A stretch of DNA of 64,000 bases. Source: Leptospira ellinghausenii. Its GTDB lineage: Bacteria; Spirochaetota; Leptospiria; Leptospirales; Leptospiraceae. The notes beneath the pieces were generated by a model, which was not told where the DNA came from, made no database searches, and saw only the letters and a list, made by a program, of their open reading frames with translations. The position numbers and the translations under genes were made by a program. The stretch is taken from assembly GCF_003114815.1 (NCBI RefSeq), contig NZ_BFAZ01000010.1, positions 62,001 through 126,000 on the forward strand, in the 5' to 3' direction. The first letter of the stretch is position 1, and each line of letters opens with the position of its first letter. This document shows, in pieces, positions 17,354 through 26,221 of this stretch.

Positions 17354-17851
17354 ATGAGTCAAATCTACGAAAGAAGTCATAAACGAATTTTTGACTTTCT
17401 TTATAAGTACACTCAAAACGCGGACACAGCCATGGATTTGATGCAAGACAGCTTTTTAAGTTTCCATAAACATTATGGTAATGCTGGCCTCTCGGAAGAG
17501 AAGTCCATCATGGTTCTGTACACCATTGCTCGCAATTTATCCATTAATTATGCTAAAAAATTTTCCACTTCTAGGGAAATTGCTTCTGATGAAATCGAGT
17601 TCCACAGTCACAATCCAAAATTAGAAACAAAAGCGGAATACCAAGATTTGGAAGACCGGTTATATTCTTTTCTGGGAGAACTTTCGGAAGATGAAAGGTC
17701 CGCTTTATTACTCAAAAACGTAGAAGGATTCCAACTGGTCCAGATCGCCGAGATCTTAGGAGTTTCAGTTTCCACCGCCTCTAGGCTTGTCATCAAAGCC
17801 ACTGAGAAAGTATTGGCCATAGCAAAAAGGGAAAATCTGGTTCCAGATTAA
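17354..17851 (+). CDS. ECF-type RNA polymerase sigma factor
   Basis: 165 residues from the ATG at 17354; a GTG seven codons upstream is an alternative. Region 2 is at ~1-75 (DLMQDSFLSFHKHY and YTIARNLSINYAKK) and region 4 at ~105-155 (LSEDERSALLLKNVEGFQLVQIAEILGVS in part, the helix-turn-helix). It should direct RNA polymerase to a small regulon. The gene for a FecR-domain membrane protein follows after five bases, the usual arrangement for a sigma factor with its transmembrane regulator. No TonB-dependent receptor gene is adjacent, unlike the classical iron-citrate system. Confidence 0.87.
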   Translation: MSQIYERSHKRIFDFLYKYTQNADTAMDLMQDSFLSFHKHYGNAGLSEEKSIMVLYTIARNLSINYAKKFSTSREIASDEIEFHSHNPKLETKAEYQDLEDRLYSFLGELSEDERSALLLKNVEGFQLVQIAEILGVSVSTASRLVIKATEKVLAIAKRENLVPD

Positions 17852-17856
17852 AACGA

Positions 17857-18897
17857 ATGAGCGAATTAGAAGACCAAAAACACATAGAAGCGTTGGAAGC
17901 CCTTTTGCGAAAACCGTCCAAAGTGACGGAGCAGGTGGAATTCCCAAATTGGGAAACTTTGGTTTCACGTTCCCCTCGCCAAGAATGGAGTGGACCATCC
18001 TCTAGTCCAAACAAAGTCCTCTCCTTTTTTCGGAAACCAGCAGGACTTACACTTGTTGGTGGGACTAGTTTTGCCATCGCAGCCACCATATTGTTTGTTT
18101 TTATCATGAGACCTGAAACCACTTCCAACGAAGTGTCTTCCTCGGCAGTGATGGAAAAAAAACGTGAGATTCTCTCTCCACTTTCCGTTTCTGTATCCCA
18201 AGTCAAAGGGAAGGTTTTTATTTTTCCAGAAGGTAGTGTTACAAAAGTACCATTAGTCGAAAAGTACCAAATCACTTCTGGAGATATCATAACAACAGAA
18301 CTGGCATCCCAAGTGGACTTACAATTTGAAACTGGTTCATGGTTACGAATCAATCCACAATCGGAAGTCATTGTACAGTCGTTACAAAAATCCGATATAG
18401 GATCATATTCACAAAAGTTCTCAGTGAAAAAAGGGAAACTTTTTGCTTCTGTTTCTAAACTTTCGAAAGATAGTGAGTTCATTGTCCAAGCAGGAGAGCA
18501 CCTTACACAAGTTCGAGGTACTATTTTTAGCATTTCCTATGATGGTGTTATGGAAACGGTAGCGGTAAGAGAAGGTTCTGTCGCCTTCGGTGATCTAATC
18601 CTAAATGCAAAGCAACAAGCAGTTGTTAAACAAGGGGAGTCATTCCCTGTCATTGCTTCTCAAGTGAGTCCCAAAGAAGATAAGGAACTCAAAGCTTTTT
18701 ATACCCAATCCATTTTGGCCAAAGAGTCATTACTTTACCGTGAACATTCTCGTTTAGAATTGGTTCGTTTAGAGGATGGAACGGAATACCGAGGTGTGAT
18801 TTTAGGACAATCGGAAACCCATCTCCATTTCCAAGGAATGGATGGAAAGATCGAAATCCCGATCAAAAACATACTCGAAACCGAAAAAATCCGCTAA
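17857..18897 (+). CDS. FecR-domain transmembrane regulator (probable anti-sigma partner)
   Basis: 346 residues. An ~58-residue cytoplasmic N-terminal segment that could bind the sigma factor, one membrane helix (~59-85, AGLTLVGGTSFAIAATILFVF), then a periplasmic FecR domain (~110-260) with the pattern 'TSGDII...DLQFETGSWLRINPQSEV' and 'VQAGEHLTQVRGTIFSI'. A ~45-residue C-terminal part (LEDGTEYRGVILGQSE) resembles a small beta domain. It sits directly after the ECF sigma gene and is probably its regulator, though a classical zinc anti-sigma motif is not seen. The signal that releases the sigma factor is unknown. Confidence 0.82.
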   Translation: MSELEDQKHIEALEALLRKPSKVTEQVEFPNWETLVSRSPRQEWSGPSSSPNKVLSFFRKPAGLTLVGGTSFAIAATILFVFIMRPETTSNEVSSSAVMEKKREILSPLSVSVSQVKGKVFIFPEGSVTKVPLVEKYQITSGDIITTELASQVDLQFETGSWLRINPQSEVIVQSLQKSDIGSYSQKFSVKKGKLFASVSKLSKDSEFIVQAGEHLTQVRGTIFSISYDGVMETVAVREGSVAFGDLILNAKQQAVVKQGESFPVIASQVSPKEDKELKAFYTQSILAKESLLYREHSRLELVRLEDGTEYRGVILGQSETHLHFQGMDGKIEIPIKNILETEKIR

Positions 18898-18977
18898 AAA
18901 TCAGAAGTTTTTTGACAAGATTTCCTTTATCTGAAAGGCTCTTTACCGAATACCTGTAAGACCATATAAAGGAAATT

Positions 18978-19529
18978 ATGCCAGAGAATCACAAAAAAAA
19001 CTTTCGATTTCGTTATCTCATCGATAAAGAATTCCAATTAAAATTCTTAGCACATTATTCTCTTCTGTTTATTTCTGGGGTGATTGTCACTCTTTTGTTC
19101 TTATATTGGTTGAACCAATCCAAATATGATGGTGGGGCAGTGTTCCGACTTCGTCAGGATGCACAAACTGTGTATTGGAAAGTCGAAAACGAAGATGCGG
19201 CACCTGGAGAAGCCAGAGAAAAGTTTGTCCCGAGGGAAATTTATCTGCCCAATTATGACCACCAACTCAATTTATATACCATCCAATTTGATGCAGTGGT
19301 AACACTTTCTGTCTTATATTTATTGTTAATCACAGTTTTCTCTATCTTCAAATCGCATAAAATGGCAGGTCCTGTGTTTAGCATCAAACGTTCCTTACAG
19401 AGGATGGCTTCTGGAGACCCAATTGAAACCATTCGGATTCGAAAAGGGGATGAATTCCAAGAGTTAGTAGAAGTATTAAATGAAGTGATCCAAAAGAGGA
19501 TGAACGACCAAAACAAGAAATCTACATAA
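18978..19529 (+). CDS. Two-helix membrane protein with HAMP-like C-terminal region
   Basis: 183 residues. Two membrane helices (~25-47 and ~108-130) enclose a ~60-residue periplasmic loop. The cytoplasmic end reads KMAGPVFSIKRSLQRMASGDP...RKGDEFQELVEVLNEV, a HAMP-type relay with no output domain attached. A good ribosome site (AAAGGAAATT) precedes the ATG. Such stand-alone HAMP proteins may act in trans on kinases or chemoreceptors, but no function is established. The last codons and stop lie inside the first copy of a 103-bp repeat, so the C-terminus (KST) may have been set by insertion of that element. It may belong to the sigma/FecR unit, 80 bp away. Confidence 0.7.
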   Translation: MPENHKKNFRFRYLIDKEFQLKFLAHYSLLFISGVIVTLLFLYWLNQSKYDGGAVFRLRQDAQTVYWKVENEDAAPGEAREKFVPREIYLPNYDHQLNLYTIQFDAVVTLSVLYLLLITVFSIFKSHKMAGPVFSIKRSLQRMASGDPIETIRIRKGDEFQELVEVLNEVIQKRMNDQNKKST

Positions 19530-19625
19530 TATTTCTATGTCACATGAAGGTCGGGGCTGCCCCCGCCCCGAATTGGGTGGTGGAGGTGGGCCTTGTGGGC
19601 TTTTTTCCCAAATCCACACCTAACA
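19523..19625. repeat. 103-bp direct repeat, copy 1
   Basis: Identical at 101 of 103 positions to the copy at 20270-20372. It contains a GC-rich hairpin (TCGGGGC / GCCCCGA) and a second, longer imperfect hairpin (GGTG-TGGA arm pairing with TCCACACC, plus GGG/CCC), and begins within the stop region of the preceding gene. It could act as a terminator on the plus strand or be a mobile, structured element. Confidence 0.9.
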
Positions 19626-19837
19626 TAATTCTTACAAATCGTCCACTTCATCCTGCATATAAAAAAAAATTACGAACAAAAGTTCATCTTTATCACTGAA
19701 TCTCTTTCCAGCGATGTTTGAATCATAGATCTTTTAATGATTCCAAATCAAATTGAATCCCTTTTCCAAAAGGCAAAAATTCTGATTCGTGATTCCGGTT
19801 GACTTTACTTCATGAGTTCGGATACACTTTCTCCGAT

Positions 19838-20236
19838 ATGAAACAATCTGGAAAATCGATTCTCGTAGGAATCATTCTTTTAGGAATGATATTTGTAACA
19901 AATTGTAACCAGCCGACGCTTGCTAGGCTCAGTAATGACAATATCTTAGGAGCTGATGCAAAAGCAGAACTCCTCCAAGCCTCGAAAAGAATTGATGGTG
20001 TCAAATTTGCCCCTCTGGGAGTGAATTCGTCAGGAGCAGAGGCATCTTCAGCACTTCTCAACGGTGTTTTGATTCCAATCCTTGCAGAAATTAATCCTGA
20101 TAAGTATTATAAACGAGATGGTGTCGAAGCTTGTGTTAAGAATATCTATATTCTAGGATTAGCACTTCCCAATTATGCTTCGGTCGAACTCTCCTGCAAA
20201 ATTGAGGAAGTGACTACTTTTGATTTTTTGAAATAA
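19838..20236 (+). CDS. Small leptospiral lipoprotein, TIGR04452-like
   Basis: 132 residues from the ATG at 19838 (an in-frame codon at 19799 is also open but would put extra polar residues before the signal peptide). The signal peptide ends at Cys23 (GMIFVTNC). The following region with ARLSNDNILGADAKAELLQAS and the later YYKRDGVEACVKN and SCKIEE cysteines resembles a Leptospira lipoprotein family (TIGR04452 from memory; not checked). It is probably surface or periplasmic. The whole gene sits between two 103-bp direct repeats, which suggests that it arrived, or could be lost, as a ~747-bp unit. Function unknown. Confidence 0.7.
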   Translation: MKQSGKSILVGIILLGMIFVTNCNQPTLARLSNDNILGADAKAELLQASKRIDGVKFAPLGVNSSGAEASSALLNGVLIPILAEINPDKYYKRDGVEACVKNIYILGLALPNYASVELSCKIEEVTTFDFLK

Positions 20237-20269
20237 TGAAAGTAGGATAAACATCCAAAACAAAATATT

Positions 20270-20372
20270 TACATAATATTTCTATGTCACATGAAGGTCG
20301 GGGCGGCCCCCGCCCCGAATTGGGTGGTGGAGGTGGGCCTTGTGGGCTTTCTTCCCAAATCCACACCTAACA
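20270..20372. repeat. 103-bp direct repeat, copy 2
   Basis: Second copy of the element at 19523-19625, same orientation, two substitutions (G for T inside the GC-rich hairpin loop, C for T in the T-rich loop). It starts 33 bp after the lipoprotein stop codon. The two hairpins are preserved. Confidence 0.9.
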
Positions 20373-20865
20373 AAATTTCATCTTCCTTTCAACCTTGTCT
20401 CAAAATTCCCAACTTTTTCTTCCCAATTGTTAATATTTTGTTCACTTAGTCTTCTGCATTCTCATTCAATATGAATAACACCCAATGCAGTCTTGCCACC
20501 GATCGTAGCGGAAATCCTTTCGCATCGCGGAAGATTGGAGCGTAGAGCGGGATCGCTTTTCGGGAAAGATGTTCGAATGTAGATTCTATTTGCGAGGCAC
20601 ATTCGTTAGTTGTTTCTATGTAACTTATTTTGATTTGAGATACTATCTATTATGAAGCAATATGATTCTTCCCATAATCAATCTTATGTCACATAACAGG
20701 AATTACTTGTTGTACAGAAAGACACATCGGTAACACTTTAGATCACTCACATGGGTGGCAAATTGGTCTGGAATTTTTGATAAAACTTCCCAACACACAA
20801 ATGTAATGCAAATACAATCCATCGTGTGTCTTCTAAAGATAATAGCTAATTCGTTTTAATAAACT
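20373..20865. other. Gene-free stretch between repeat and DUF1554 relic
   Basis: About 490 bp with no credible reading frame. It holds the 61-bp dispersed repeat at 20496-20556. The remainder is AT-rich and featureless to my reading; it may be decayed coding sequence. Confidence 0.6.
20496..20556 (+). repeat. 61-bp dispersed repeat, copy A
   Basis: 54 of 61 positions match the reverse complement of 59929-59989. The unit begins CCACCGAT, includes TAGCGGAAATCCTTTCGC and ends AGCGGGATCGC. A central hairpin CTTTCGC/GCGGAAG (one G-T pair) is matched in copy B by CTTTCGC/GCGAAAG, so pairing is kept although the base changed. Outside the 61 bp the flanks differ. Confidence 0.85.
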
Positions 20866-21610
20866 TCATTGTTCCACACAAATTAACTTCCTGCTGCTGG
20901 AACACACGGCGTTCCCAATCGCTATAACACTTGTTATTGTTTTTTCAATATGCGATCCAATAGAAACATTCCCAACGGTTGCAGAAAAATTAGAACAATC
21001 ATTTGAACTGTTTGTCCAATTTGCATTCAAACCAGTTATCGTTAAATTTGTCCCAGTTATAACTGATGATATCTCATTCGTCAAATTTGATTCAAAGATC
21101 CCATTTTTGGTTGTATTGCCTATCACAATTGACCCATCATCCCTTCGATATTCCTTATTGGGTTTGAGTACCCAATCAATATGTTCTGATGTACTAGGCA
21201 CAATTTGCGGAAGTACACGCAATACGATTTGTTCCATCGGCTACCATCGCTTTGTAAGTGCCGCTACCAGAAGGTTTGTTTTCGTCGGAATTACATTGGC
21301 TATCAAGTCCTGAAATACCAGCATTCAGAATGGCATTTGCTTTGATGACAAACATTTTGCAATGGTCTTTGTTTGCGCAGCTTGAATTTGCATTTAAAGC
21401 GACAAACATTGTCCCGATTACCGTATCATTACTTTCTTTATTCTTTCCGCATGCAACACCTAAGACAGGATGCTTACTAAAACCAAAACTAAATTCAACC
21501 CAAACATAGATTTTCTGAGGGATTTTTTCATTTTCAGACGGTAAGAAGATTGAGGCAAATGGCGATAGAGCAAGATTTTTTAGGGAAACCCCAAAGAATA
21601 TTCGGAACAT
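20866..21610 (-). pseudogene. Frameshifted DUF1554-family lipoprotein gene
   Basis: Two overlapping frames together spell one DUF1554 domain. The upstream frame (21610 to 21194) carries MFVIKANAI...GLDSQCNSDENKPSGSG and VADGTNRIACTSANCA then a stop; the downstream frame (to 20866) continues with TSEHIDWVLKPNKEYRRDDGS, GLNANWTNSSNDCS and the final SRKLICVEQ. The join needs a single-base shift near 21195-21215. The N-terminus is also degraded: a lipobox-like VLGVAC occurs but not behind a normal signal peptide. DUF1554 proteins are abundant secreted or surface proteins in Leptospira. The downstream end of the secreted operon has thus decayed, unless the shift is an assembly error. Confidence 0.8.
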
Positions 21611-21697
21611 TTAGACCAAAGTGAACAGGGATTTCCGCGACAATCGAAAATCTTCGGACGTACAAAAATTAAAATGAATACGAATGCGAAACGAACC

Positions 21698-21976
21698 TTA
21701 TTTTGTACCACAGGCTTTTTTCTTTAAGTCTTCACAAAGATAGGAACCAACCAACCTTTCTGCATCGCATCGGAATTTAGCAGATGCTTTCGTTTCGGTA
21801 CTCCCTGTCACTGTGGAAGCAGATTCTGCACAATATGTATACGATTGGTAAATCACAAGTGAACATGCTAAATAATCTAAATCTGCACGTTCACATTTTT
21901 CATAAGACTCACTAGTCTTTGTACATTGAATTAAAAATAATAAAACTAAAACGAGGAAAGAATGTCGAATGATCAC
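21698..21976 (-). CDS. Small cysteine-rich lipoprotein
   Basis: 92 residues. Signal peptide with lipobox FLIQC (Cys18). The mature ~74 residues contain seven more cysteines (KCERADLDYLACS, TYCAES, FRCDAE, YLCEDL, KACGTK), enough for several disulphides and a compact helical fold. No family is recognised. It lies 18 bp downstream of the inhibitor-like gene and is probably the last intact gene of the Ig-protein/protease operon. A secreted ligand, inhibitor or structural lipoprotein are all possible. Confidence 0.7.
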   Translation of the reverse strand: MIIRHSFLVLVLLFLIQCTKTSESYEKCERADLDYLACSLVIYQSYTYCAESASTVTGSTETKASAKFRCDAERLVGSYLCEDLKKKACGTK

Positions 21977-21994
21977 GATGGTATTTAGACAAAT

Positions 21995-22378
21995 TTATGG
22001 ATTTGAAGTGGAATTTTTTTTCTCGAGGATGGCATTTGTTTCCACATACCGAATGGAAGGATTTTGTTTTAGTTCCATTTTTAATGTTTCTAATCCAGGA
22101 TCCACTACGAACTGGATTCTATAAGCAGGTTTCATTTTAATTTGAAGTTCCAACTGATAGGTACCGAAACCCTGGAGAAGTTGTTTCCATTCCTCAGTAG
22201 ACAACTCTTTTTCAGTACCAACAATGTAGTCACCGCGATGTGCGATTGGTTTTATTGGTACATTTGTTAGAATTGGTTTTTTACGTTCCGGCATACTTTC
22301 CTTCACCCCTTGCGCACATGTAACGTAAGGGATGAGAAGAATAGATAGTAAAAATTTATTGAAGTGTTGCCGTAACAC
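21995..22378 (-). CDS. Exported small protein resembling a subtilisin propeptide (I9-like)
   Basis: 127 residues from a GTG at 22378, with AGGTGA just upstream, overlapping the end of the protease gene by 23 bp. A signal peptide ends near PYVTC (possible lipobox). The body has the order strand (DYIVGTEKE), helix (STEEWKQLLQGF), two strands, helix (LETLKMELKQNPS), strand (IRYVETNAILE); the closing 'NPSIRYVETNAI' resembles the end of the peptidase-inhibitor I9 fold that forms subtilisin propeptides. Encoded directly after a subtilisin, it may be a stand-alone inhibitor or chaperone of that enzyme. This is inference from topology and position; no sequence search was possible. Confidence 0.6.
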   Translation of the reverse strand: MLRQHFNKFLLSILLIPYVTCAQGVKESMPERKKPILTNVPIKPIAHRGDYIVGTEKELSTEEWKQLLQGFGTYQLELQIKMKPAYRIQFVVDPGLETLKMELKQNPSIRYVETNAILEKKNSTSNP

Positions 22379-24407
22379 CAGTCACCTGATTGAGATGTTT
22401 CACGGAATCTTCAGCATTAATTGATTTGCCGTACTTTGTATTGGCAGAGATTGATGGCGTCGCTGTTCCTCCATCAATTAATTTTTGGATAACTTCAGTA
22501 AAGTTTAATTGTGGGTTATATGCTCTGATAAGTGCTGCCACTCCTGCTACGTTTGGTGTTGCCATTGAAGTTCCATTGTAATTACCGTAAGAATTATTGG
22601 ATGCAATCCAAGCGCTTAGATAAAAGTCTCCAAACATTGCACCACCATTTTGAGTAGAACTATCCGACTTATAACGATATCCGACTGTGCAACTTGTAGC
22701 TGCTGTATTCATACAATTTGTCAATGTAACTTCTTCTGATAATATGAAGGAATATCCAACTCCAGAAACAGTTTTTCTACATAATCTTTGCACATACATA
22801 GACCGGTTATAATCAGGAAGTGTTAAGAGAGTTCCTCCTGAAAATGGGCTAGATGCATCATTTTTGTAATATACTTCCGTATAATCATAACATGTATCTC
22901 CGATAGATTCACCATCGGAAACAATAGTTTGAAATAAGGATACTTTCGTTGCATTACTTGGGATGGTGAATGATTTATAGACAGTTCTGTCAATACTTGC
23001 AGAAACAGATGTTGGATTATTGTAAGGCGGAGTAAAATTGAAGTTAATAACAGAACAATCGTTTGGTAATGCCAATCCTTTCAAGGTGCCTGATCCAACT
23101 GCACAAGATTGGTAAGCCCAAGTTACAGCACCACCTGAACCACCTGTTGTCCAACCCGTATAATTTGAAGTTCCTTCATTGTATGTAGTTTCACTTCCAA
23201 AAATACTATAAATATTGGTTCCTGGAGCACCAAAGTCAACAGCACGATTTGCAGCAGTAGTTGTTGTATCAAAATTAGAAAAGCTCGCACGTTGGAAATT
23301 TTGATCTAGTGCAGCGATACAAATTTGATTGGCATTATTGTTTTTACAAGGGTAGGAATTTCCAGATGCAAGATCTGTGTTTTCATTCCCAGCTGCTACC
23401 ACAACTAAAACATCATTGGCTTTTGCAAATTCCACCGCATCGTAAATCAACTGGCTGTATTGTGTTCCACCTAAACTCATGTTGATGATTTTTGCACCAT
23501 TTCTTACGGCAAAGTAAATTCCGTCGGTAACAGTAGCGTTACTTCCTCCACCTACTCCCAATACTCGAACTGACATGAGTTGAGCAGATTGGCAAACTCC
23601 TGAAATTCCTTTATTATTATTTCCTACAGCACCAATAGTTCCAGCCACGTGACTTCCATGACCTTCCTCATCTTTTGGATCATTATCTCCAGAGGCAAAA
23701 TCCCATCCATGTTTGGGGCATCCACCACCAATCGTATTCCCATCTTTATCTTTGCAACTTGCGGTACCATCCCACATATTTGCTGATAAGTCCTCATGGT
23801 TATAGTTGATGCCAGTATCAAGCACAGCAATAATGATAGAACTGCAGTTCGATGTCACATCCCAAGCACCTAATACATTCATATCTTTCCCAATAGCCGA
23901 TGCACCTGGAGGATTATTCGTTGTATACGATGGTGAGGATATGGTTTGATTCGTGTTATTTAAACCCCAAAGTTTACCAAAATCCGTATCGTTTGGTGCA
24001 GTAGCTTGGGCATAGTAGTAGTATTTTGGTTCCGCATATTCGACAGCAGGATCTAGTTTAGCGCGAATGACTGCATCAGCTACTGATTCATTGCTCGCAA
24101 TTTTAACAGTTGTAAAATTTGCTCTTTTGCTCACATGTCCAACTTGAAAACCTAATGATCTTGACCGATTGAATATTTCATCACTTGGAACAGTTGGTTT
24201 GAATTTAATTACAATTTCATCCGGTGCAAAATCAGGTCGATTTGCTACTCCTGATTTTGAATGTGAATTGGTAATACTAGTTTCAAATCGAAACGGTTCA
24301 GTTAAAAAGTTCCGTTGATTAGGATCGGAAATGATAACAGTTGATGTAAGAACTGTTATAAAACAAATGATTTTTATCTTAGAAGCGTAACTTAGTTTAG
24401 TTTTCAT
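22356..24407 (-). CDS. Subtilisin-like serine protease (S8), secreted
   Basis: 683 residues. Signal-like N-terminus (~1-28), a propeptide-like region (~58-130: PDEIVIKFKP ... DPAVEYAEPKYYY), then the S8 domain with Asp197 (IAVLDTGIN), His250 (EEGHGSHVAGTIG), the oxyanion Asn region (VVAAGNEN) and Ser614 (NGTSMATPNVAG). About 190 residues are inserted between GAPGTNIYS and the catalytic serine and look like a jelly-roll/CUB-like insert rich in aromatic and Cys residues. The enzyme is expected to be exported and autoprocessed. It is between an Ig-type lipoprotein and an I9-like small protein, all on one strand with tight spacing, so one secretion/protection operon is likely. Confidence 0.88.
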   Translation of the reverse strand: MKTKLSYASKIKIICFITVLTSTVIISDPNQRNFLTEPFRFETSITNSHSKSGVANRPDFAPDEIVIKFKPTVPSDEIFNRSRSLGFQVGHVSKRANFTTVKIASNESVADAVIRAKLDPAVEYAEPKYYYYAQATAPNDTDFGKLWGLNNTNQTISSPSYTTNNPPGASAIGKDMNVLGAWDVTSNCSSIIIAVLDTGINYNHEDLSANMWDGTASCKDKDGNTIGGGCPKHGWDFASGDNDPKDEEGHGSHVAGTIGAVGNNNKGISGVCQSAQLMSVRVLGVGGGSNATVTDGIYFAVRNGAKIINMSLGGTQYSQLIYDAVEFAKANDVLVVVAAGNENTDLASGNSYPCKNNNANQICIAALDQNFQRASFSNFDTTTTAANRAVDFGAPGTNIYSIFGSETTYNEGTSNYTGWTTGGSGGAVTWAYQSCAVGSGTLKGLALPNDCSVINFNFTPPYNNPTSVSASIDRTVYKSFTIPSNATKVSLFQTIVSDGESIGDTCYDYTEVYYKNDASSPFSGGTLLTLPDYNRSMYVQRLCRKTVSGVGYSFILSEEVTLTNCMNTAATSCTVGYRYKSDSSTQNGGAMFGDFYLSAWIASNNSYGNYNGTSMATPNVAGVAALIRAYNPQLNFTEVIQKLIDGGTATPSISANTKYGKSINAEDSVKHLNQVTGVTATLQ

Positions 24408-24428
24408 ATCTATTATTTTCCTTTTGGA

Positions 24429-25934
24429 TTAGGTAGAGGGCACATTGACTGATGTTTGAGTCGATGGTGTCCCACCGGTTGTATTGTATTTACCAAATGC
24501 AAAAACCTTTATATACCAAGTCCCATATGTATTCACTGAGATGATTTTAGTAGTAGGAGTTGTACCACCCGCATTTGGAACTGTGTCACAAAAAATTGTT
24601 GTTCCATTTACATCGGCAGGATTAAATCCATTTGTTTTACTGTAACAAACTTTATAACCACCATCTGTATCATTCACAGCTTTTTCTTTTAAGCCTGTCC
24701 ATGAAACTGAAATGCCAGCATTTGATTTTCCAGTGCCTTCTACGGTGATATCAGATGATGAGGCAGAGCCATTGTTTCCATTGGTACTAGTGACTCTAAC
24801 GACTGCTGTTTTTGATCCACTAGTAGAAGGGGCGAATGTAACTGTAAATGTAGTGCTTTGTCCAGGAGTCAGTGAAGTTGCACCTGCAGCACTGGTTGTG
24901 AATTGATCAGTATTCCCACTGAATTCATTTACTGCAAGTCCTGTGAGTGTTGCAGTTCCATTGTTGGTGATCGTAACCGTTTTTGCCGAAGAAGATAAAC
25001 CTGGCCATAAAATTCCAAACGTTGGTAGTGTTCCACCAGAAGTATACGAACTAGAGTTATGCGAAATTGCTATGGTTGGAACTGGTTTTACGGTTGCTGT
25101 TCCGTTCACTGTAAATATAAAATTGGAAGGTGTTGCGTTAACTGTAATCGTTGCTGATTTTGAAGTTGGAGTTGTATTCGCTGGCGAAAACGTTACATTA
25201 AATGTAAATGTTCCGTCTTGCGCTAATGTAGATCCATTCGCAACGGAAACTGCAGAAACCATAAACTGTGCATTGGAACTCTCCACAACTGGAGTTCCTA
25301 AAGTAGTAGACAAACTACCTGCATTACTCACTGTAAATTGGATTGGTGTTCCAGAAGATAGTTCTTCTACACTTCCTACATTAAAACTACCATTCCCTAC
25401 AATTTCAGTTGCTCCTTGAGAAACTGTCAACTTTGCTGCAGCAGGTCCACCTGTGCCAGTGAACGTTAATTGGAAAGCAGATAGAGCTGGATCTGAAGTG
25501 GATAACTTTACGACGGCGGTTTTAAGACCTTCCGAAGTTGGTTTGAATCGCAAACTAAAGGTTACAGAAGCATTGGGAGCAAGTGTTGTTTGGTTCGGTT
25601 GTGTCAATTGGAAGTGTGAACTATCGGTTCCACTGATTGTGACAATTGGTGATCCTGGCAAAGTTAAGGATGAGGTACCTTTGTTTTGGATTGTAAGTGT
25701 CGCCAATTTTCCATTCGTAGTATTGATGGGTTCGGTACCTAAACTGATAGTTGACCCACTTTCTCTGACAACACCTGAATAGGTGACTTCTAATCTTGGT
25801 GCTCCCACATCTGTTCCACCACCACCAAGTCCTAAAAGTGCAAAGGCAGCTCCCCCGCCACCACCCCCTGCTCCTGGGCAAGATATAAATGTGAAGATAG
25901 AGAATAAGGGAATTAGAATGTACTTTTTTTGCAT
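24429..25934 (-). CDS. Choice-of-anchor-D lipoprotein with tandem Ig-like (ASPM/SPD2/Hydin-type) domains
   Basis: 501 residues from the ATG at 25934; the frame remains open upstream but only this start gives a signal peptide, ending in a lipobox (FISCPGAGGGGGG, Cys19) with a glycine tract. Three or four similar ~100-residue beta domains follow, each with the pattern 'LTIQNKGTSSLTLPGSP', 'FQLTQPNQTTLAPNASVTFSLRF', 'LSTSDP', typical of choice-of-anchor-D repeats; the last ~90 residues differ (fibronectin-like). Such proteins act as cell-surface stalks or binding modules. It is the first gene of the operon with the subtilisin, 21 bp upstream of it. Confidence 0.82.
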   Translation of the reverse strand: MQKKYILIPLFSIFTFISCPGAGGGGGGAAFALLGLGGGGTDVGAPRLEVTYSGVVRESGSTISLGTEPINTTNGKLATLTIQNKGTSSLTLPGSPIVTISGTDSSHFQLTQPNQTTLAPNASVTFSLRFKPTSEGLKTAVVKLSTSDPALSAFQLTFTGTGGPAAAKLTVSQGATEIVGNGSFNVGSVEELSSGTPIQFTVSNAGSLSTTLGTPVVESSNAQFMVSAVSVANGSTLAQDGTFTFNVTFSPANTTPTSKSATITVNATPSNFIFTVNGTATVKPVPTIAISHNSSSYTSGGTLPTFGILWPGLSSSAKTVTITNNGTATLTGLAVNEFSGNTDQFTTSAAGATSLTPGQSTTFTVTFAPSTSGSKTAVVRVTSTNGNNGSASSSDITVEGTGKSNAGISVSWTGLKEKAVNDTDGGYKVCYSKTNGFNPADVNGTTIFCDTVPNAGGTTPTTKIISVNTYGTWYIKVFAFGKYNTTGGTPSTQTSVNVPST

Positions 25935-26221
25935 GCGATTTGGGCCCAACGTCCGAATTTTTGACCAATATAATTCACGTTCGTCTACTTTCAATCACAC
26001 TGTTTTCATTCCGTGGTCAAGCAAACCGTTAAAAACGGTGCAAGGCCATTTTTAGAACGTAAATTCTGGTTTGAATCCATTTTTTTTGATTAAAATAGGA
26101 AACATCATAGCTGTTAGGAGTAATTTTTACAATATAATCATTGTTTGGTTCCTCTTTAGAGATGGAATTGTAAAGAATTTCACTACTAACAAAACTTAAG
26201 CATTGCTTTTCTTACTGAATC

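Noticed and set aside
20866..21237. Second half of the DUF1554 relic as an independent 123-residue gene
   Set aside because: It lacks a signal peptide and starts mid-domain; it is the shifted C-terminal half of the upstream frame.
24429..25994. Plus-strand open frames opposite the choice-of-anchor-D gene
   Set aside because: They follow the repeated Ser/Thr/Gly codon pattern of the true minus-strand gene and lack motifs.
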